64,000 bases of DNA, taken from assembly GCF_018127745.1 (NCBI RefSeq), contig NZ_CP072333.1:1302001-1366000 (forward strand), written 5' to 3'. Within the stretch, counting starts at the first letter, position 1, and every line of letters begins with the position of its first letter. The notes under the pieces were generated by a model that saw only the letters and a program-made list of their open reading frames with translations, was not told the origin of the DNA and made no database searches. Source of the DNA: Porphyromonas sp. oral taxon 275. Its GTDB lineage: Bacteria; Bacteroidota; Bacteroidia; Bacteroidales; Porphyromonadaceae. The translations under genes were made by a program, and so were the position numbers. Shown here piece after piece: positions 62,735-64,000 of this stretch.

Positions 62735-63226
62735 ATGAACGCTACCGACCAGCCCAGCAGCGACGAGCGCGACCAGATGCGCGCCCCCTACCTCCAGGAG
62801 CATGAGCCCTCCCTAGAGGAGTCCCTTGACGCAGCCGCCGATCGCCTCTCTGGTGAGGAGGATGAGGCCGACGGCGAGATCCCCAGCTCGGGCTGGGAGA
62901 CCCTCGAGGGCAACCTACTGGCACATCCGCGGGCTCGCTACTGGCTCCAGGTGGCGGGCTTCTACCTCATCTGCGGTATCGCCTGCGTCCTGTGGACCTA
63001 CCACTTCAGCAGCCAGACGCAGCAGCTCGACCGCCTAGAGCGCCAGCTCAAGGATATACGCTTCCGCTCGCTCTTCATCTCCTCCGAGCTCATCAAGAGC
63101 ACCCACATCGACAACATCACCCAGCGCGTGACGGACTACCAGCTGCCGCTCGTACCCGCCACCAAGCCGCCCTATCAGCTCATTGACTCGGGACAGTTCC
63201 CAGTCCCCAGCCCCGAGGCGAAGTAG
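62735..63226 (+). CDS. FtsL-like cell division protein
   Basis: A 163-residue single-pass membrane protein. An acidic cytoplasmic N-terminus of ~65 residues (EEDEADGEIPSSG) precedes one span (YWLQVAGFYLICGIACVLWT, ~69-88), then a periplasmic coiled coil (TQQLDRLERQLKDIRFRSL) and a short tail. Sequence similarity in this family is low; the assignment rests on topology and position between rsmH and ftsI. FtsL links FtsQB to the FtsWI septal synthase. Gaps are 16 and 21 bp, so it is co-transcribed. Confidence 0.82.
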   Translation: MNATDQPSSDERDQMRAPYLQEHEPSLEESLDAAADRLSGEEDEADGEIPSSGWETLEGNLLAHPRARYWLQVAGFYLICGIACVLWTYHFSSQTQQLDRLERQLKDIRFRSLFISSELIKSTHIDNITQRVTDYQLPLVPATKPPYQLIDSGQFPVPSPEAK

Positions 63227-63247
63227 CCCCCCTCCCCGCAGTACACT

Positions 63248-64000
63248 ATGTGGTCCAAAGTCCTCATCTTCCTCCAGCAGCTCATCCAGCTACTCCGCAA
63301 CCTGCGCGCCTGGCTCTGGGCTAGGCTCAGCCCGCTACTTGCCCGCCTGCTCGCCCCCTTCTGCCGCTACGAGGTAGAGACGCTCAAGGGGCGCCGTCTC
63401 GTCTGGGACTTCTATCCCCTCGTGATGGCAGGCTTCACCCTGCTCTTCGTCGCGATCATCATCTACGTGATCCGCTTCTCCTACTCCAGCGAGGGGGCAC
63501 GCTACCGAGCTGCTGCCGAGCGCGTGCAGCGTGAGAAGCGCGTGCAGGACCTCCCCCTGCGCGGCTCCATCCTCGCCAGCGACGAGCGCCCCGTGGCCGT
63601 CACGACCCCCGTATATCGCCTGGGCCTGGACTTCCTCTCTGAGCCGCTCAAGGTGCTCTACGCCCCCCTCCCCACAGGCAAGACGCACCAGGACTCCCTC
63701 GAGCGCGCCAAGTACTACGCCACGCGGCAGGAGCTCGACTACGGGCTGGATCGCCTGGCGGTACTCATAGACAGCATCTACGACCTCAAGGCACATGGTC
63801 TCAGCCGTCAGCAGCTCAAAGCACGCTGGCGCAAGGGGCTAGAGCAGCGCAAGCGTGGTCTACCCGTCATCAATCTGGACGTCAGCTACCAGCAGTACCA
63901 GATCCTGATGGCCTCCTCCCCCTTCGCGCCGAAGATCATCAAGAACAAGCGCGTCCCCAGCCTCCTATCCAAGATGATCATCAGCACCGAGCGTACCAAG
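63248..64000 (+). CDS. ftsI: Peptidoglycan transpeptidase FtsI/PBP3-type, 3' truncated by window end
   Basis: 251 residues are visible and the frame is open at the window end, so the catalytic transpeptidase domain lies outside. A ~55-residue hydrophobic/basic cytoplasmic leader (MWSKVLIFLQQLIQLLRNLR...) precedes one span (VMAGFTLLFVAIIIYVI, ~60-76). The pedestal domain follows with the class B PBP opening RGSILASDERPVAVTTPVY (~98-116). Position after rsmH and the ftsL-like gene identifies it as the septal enzyme. The N-terminal leader is longer than in many FtsI proteins. Confidence 0.88.
   Translation, partial: MWSKVLIFLQQLIQLLRNLRAWLWARLSPLLARLLAPFCRYEVETLKGRRLVWDFYPLVMAGFTLLFVAIIIYVIRFSYSSEGARYRAAAERVQREKRVQDLPLRGSILASDERPVAVTTPVYRLGLDFLSEPLKVLYAPLPTGKTHQDSLERAKYYATRQELDYGLDRLAVLIDSIYDLKAHGLSRQQLKARWRKGLEQRKRGLPVINLDVSYQQYQILMASSPFAPKIIKNKRVPSLLSKMIISTERTK

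Overview
The window looks like a chromosomal segment of a GC-rich Porphyromonas-like member of the Bacteroidota. The evidence is the porK-porL-porM-porN core of the type IX secretion system (T9SS), a SusC/SusD pair, a single fused SecDF, a sialidase and dipeptidyl peptidase III of the kinds known from P. gingivalis, a class-3 fructose bisphosphatase, and many promoters with the Bacteroidota -7 box TAnnTTTG instead of a sigma70 -10 box. The species cannot be named from sequence reading alone.

Layout. 1-6 kb (+): the tail of a TonB-dependent outer-membrane receptor, trigger factor and an ABC-F ATPase. 6-11.7 kb (-): a GNAT acetyltransferase, flavodoxin, fructose bisphosphatase and a RelA/SpoT homologue. 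12.4-17.5 kb (+): dipeptidyl peptidase III and a secreted sialidase. 17.8-23.8 kb (-): a YceI lipoprotein and a complete methylmalonyl-CoA epimerase/Na+-pumping decarboxylase operon in the order mce-mmdA-D-E-C-B, including a 58-residue epsilon subunit. 24.5-33 kb (+): secDF, then a BACON lipoprotein, an S8 protease with a T9SS sorting tail and a PorV/PorQ-family barrel. 33.7-40.8 kb (+): a small DUF2795 protein, porK-L-M-N, a Crp-family regulator, and an alpha/beta hydrolase-oxidoreductase pair with a Crp-type operator at its promoter. 41-47.4 kb (-): smpB, an LptF/G permease, tgt, aminopeptidase P and a DUF4301 protein. 47.9-55 kb (-): a SusC-SusD-metallopeptidase-DUF4302 uptake operon. 55.2-55.6 kb (-): an orphan gene of lower GC. 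56.4-64 kb (+): tRNA-Gly(GCC), topB, a class A penicillin-binding protein, and the start of the division/cell-wall cluster (rsmH, ftsL-like, ftsI, cut by the window end).

Functional themes are export and surface display (SecDF, T9SS motor, a T9SS cargo with a PorV/Q barrel, lipoproteins, TonB/SusCD receptors), peptide and glycan scavenging (DPP III, sialidase, aminopeptidase P, metallopeptidase), and succinate-to-propionate metabolism coupled to sodium pumping.

The most unusual non-genic feature is a family of intergenic arrays built on a strict 22-bp period. Seven GC-rich arrays, mostly four units (88 bp), carry the imperfect palindrome CTGAGGGATATCCCTCAG. One AT-rich array holds about 17 units in the same period, and one array mixes both unit types in a single register. 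All lie in gaps that contain promoters. The most unusual protein is PorM, which keeps its membrane anchor and three C-terminal periplasmic domains but lacks the first periplasmic domain D1.
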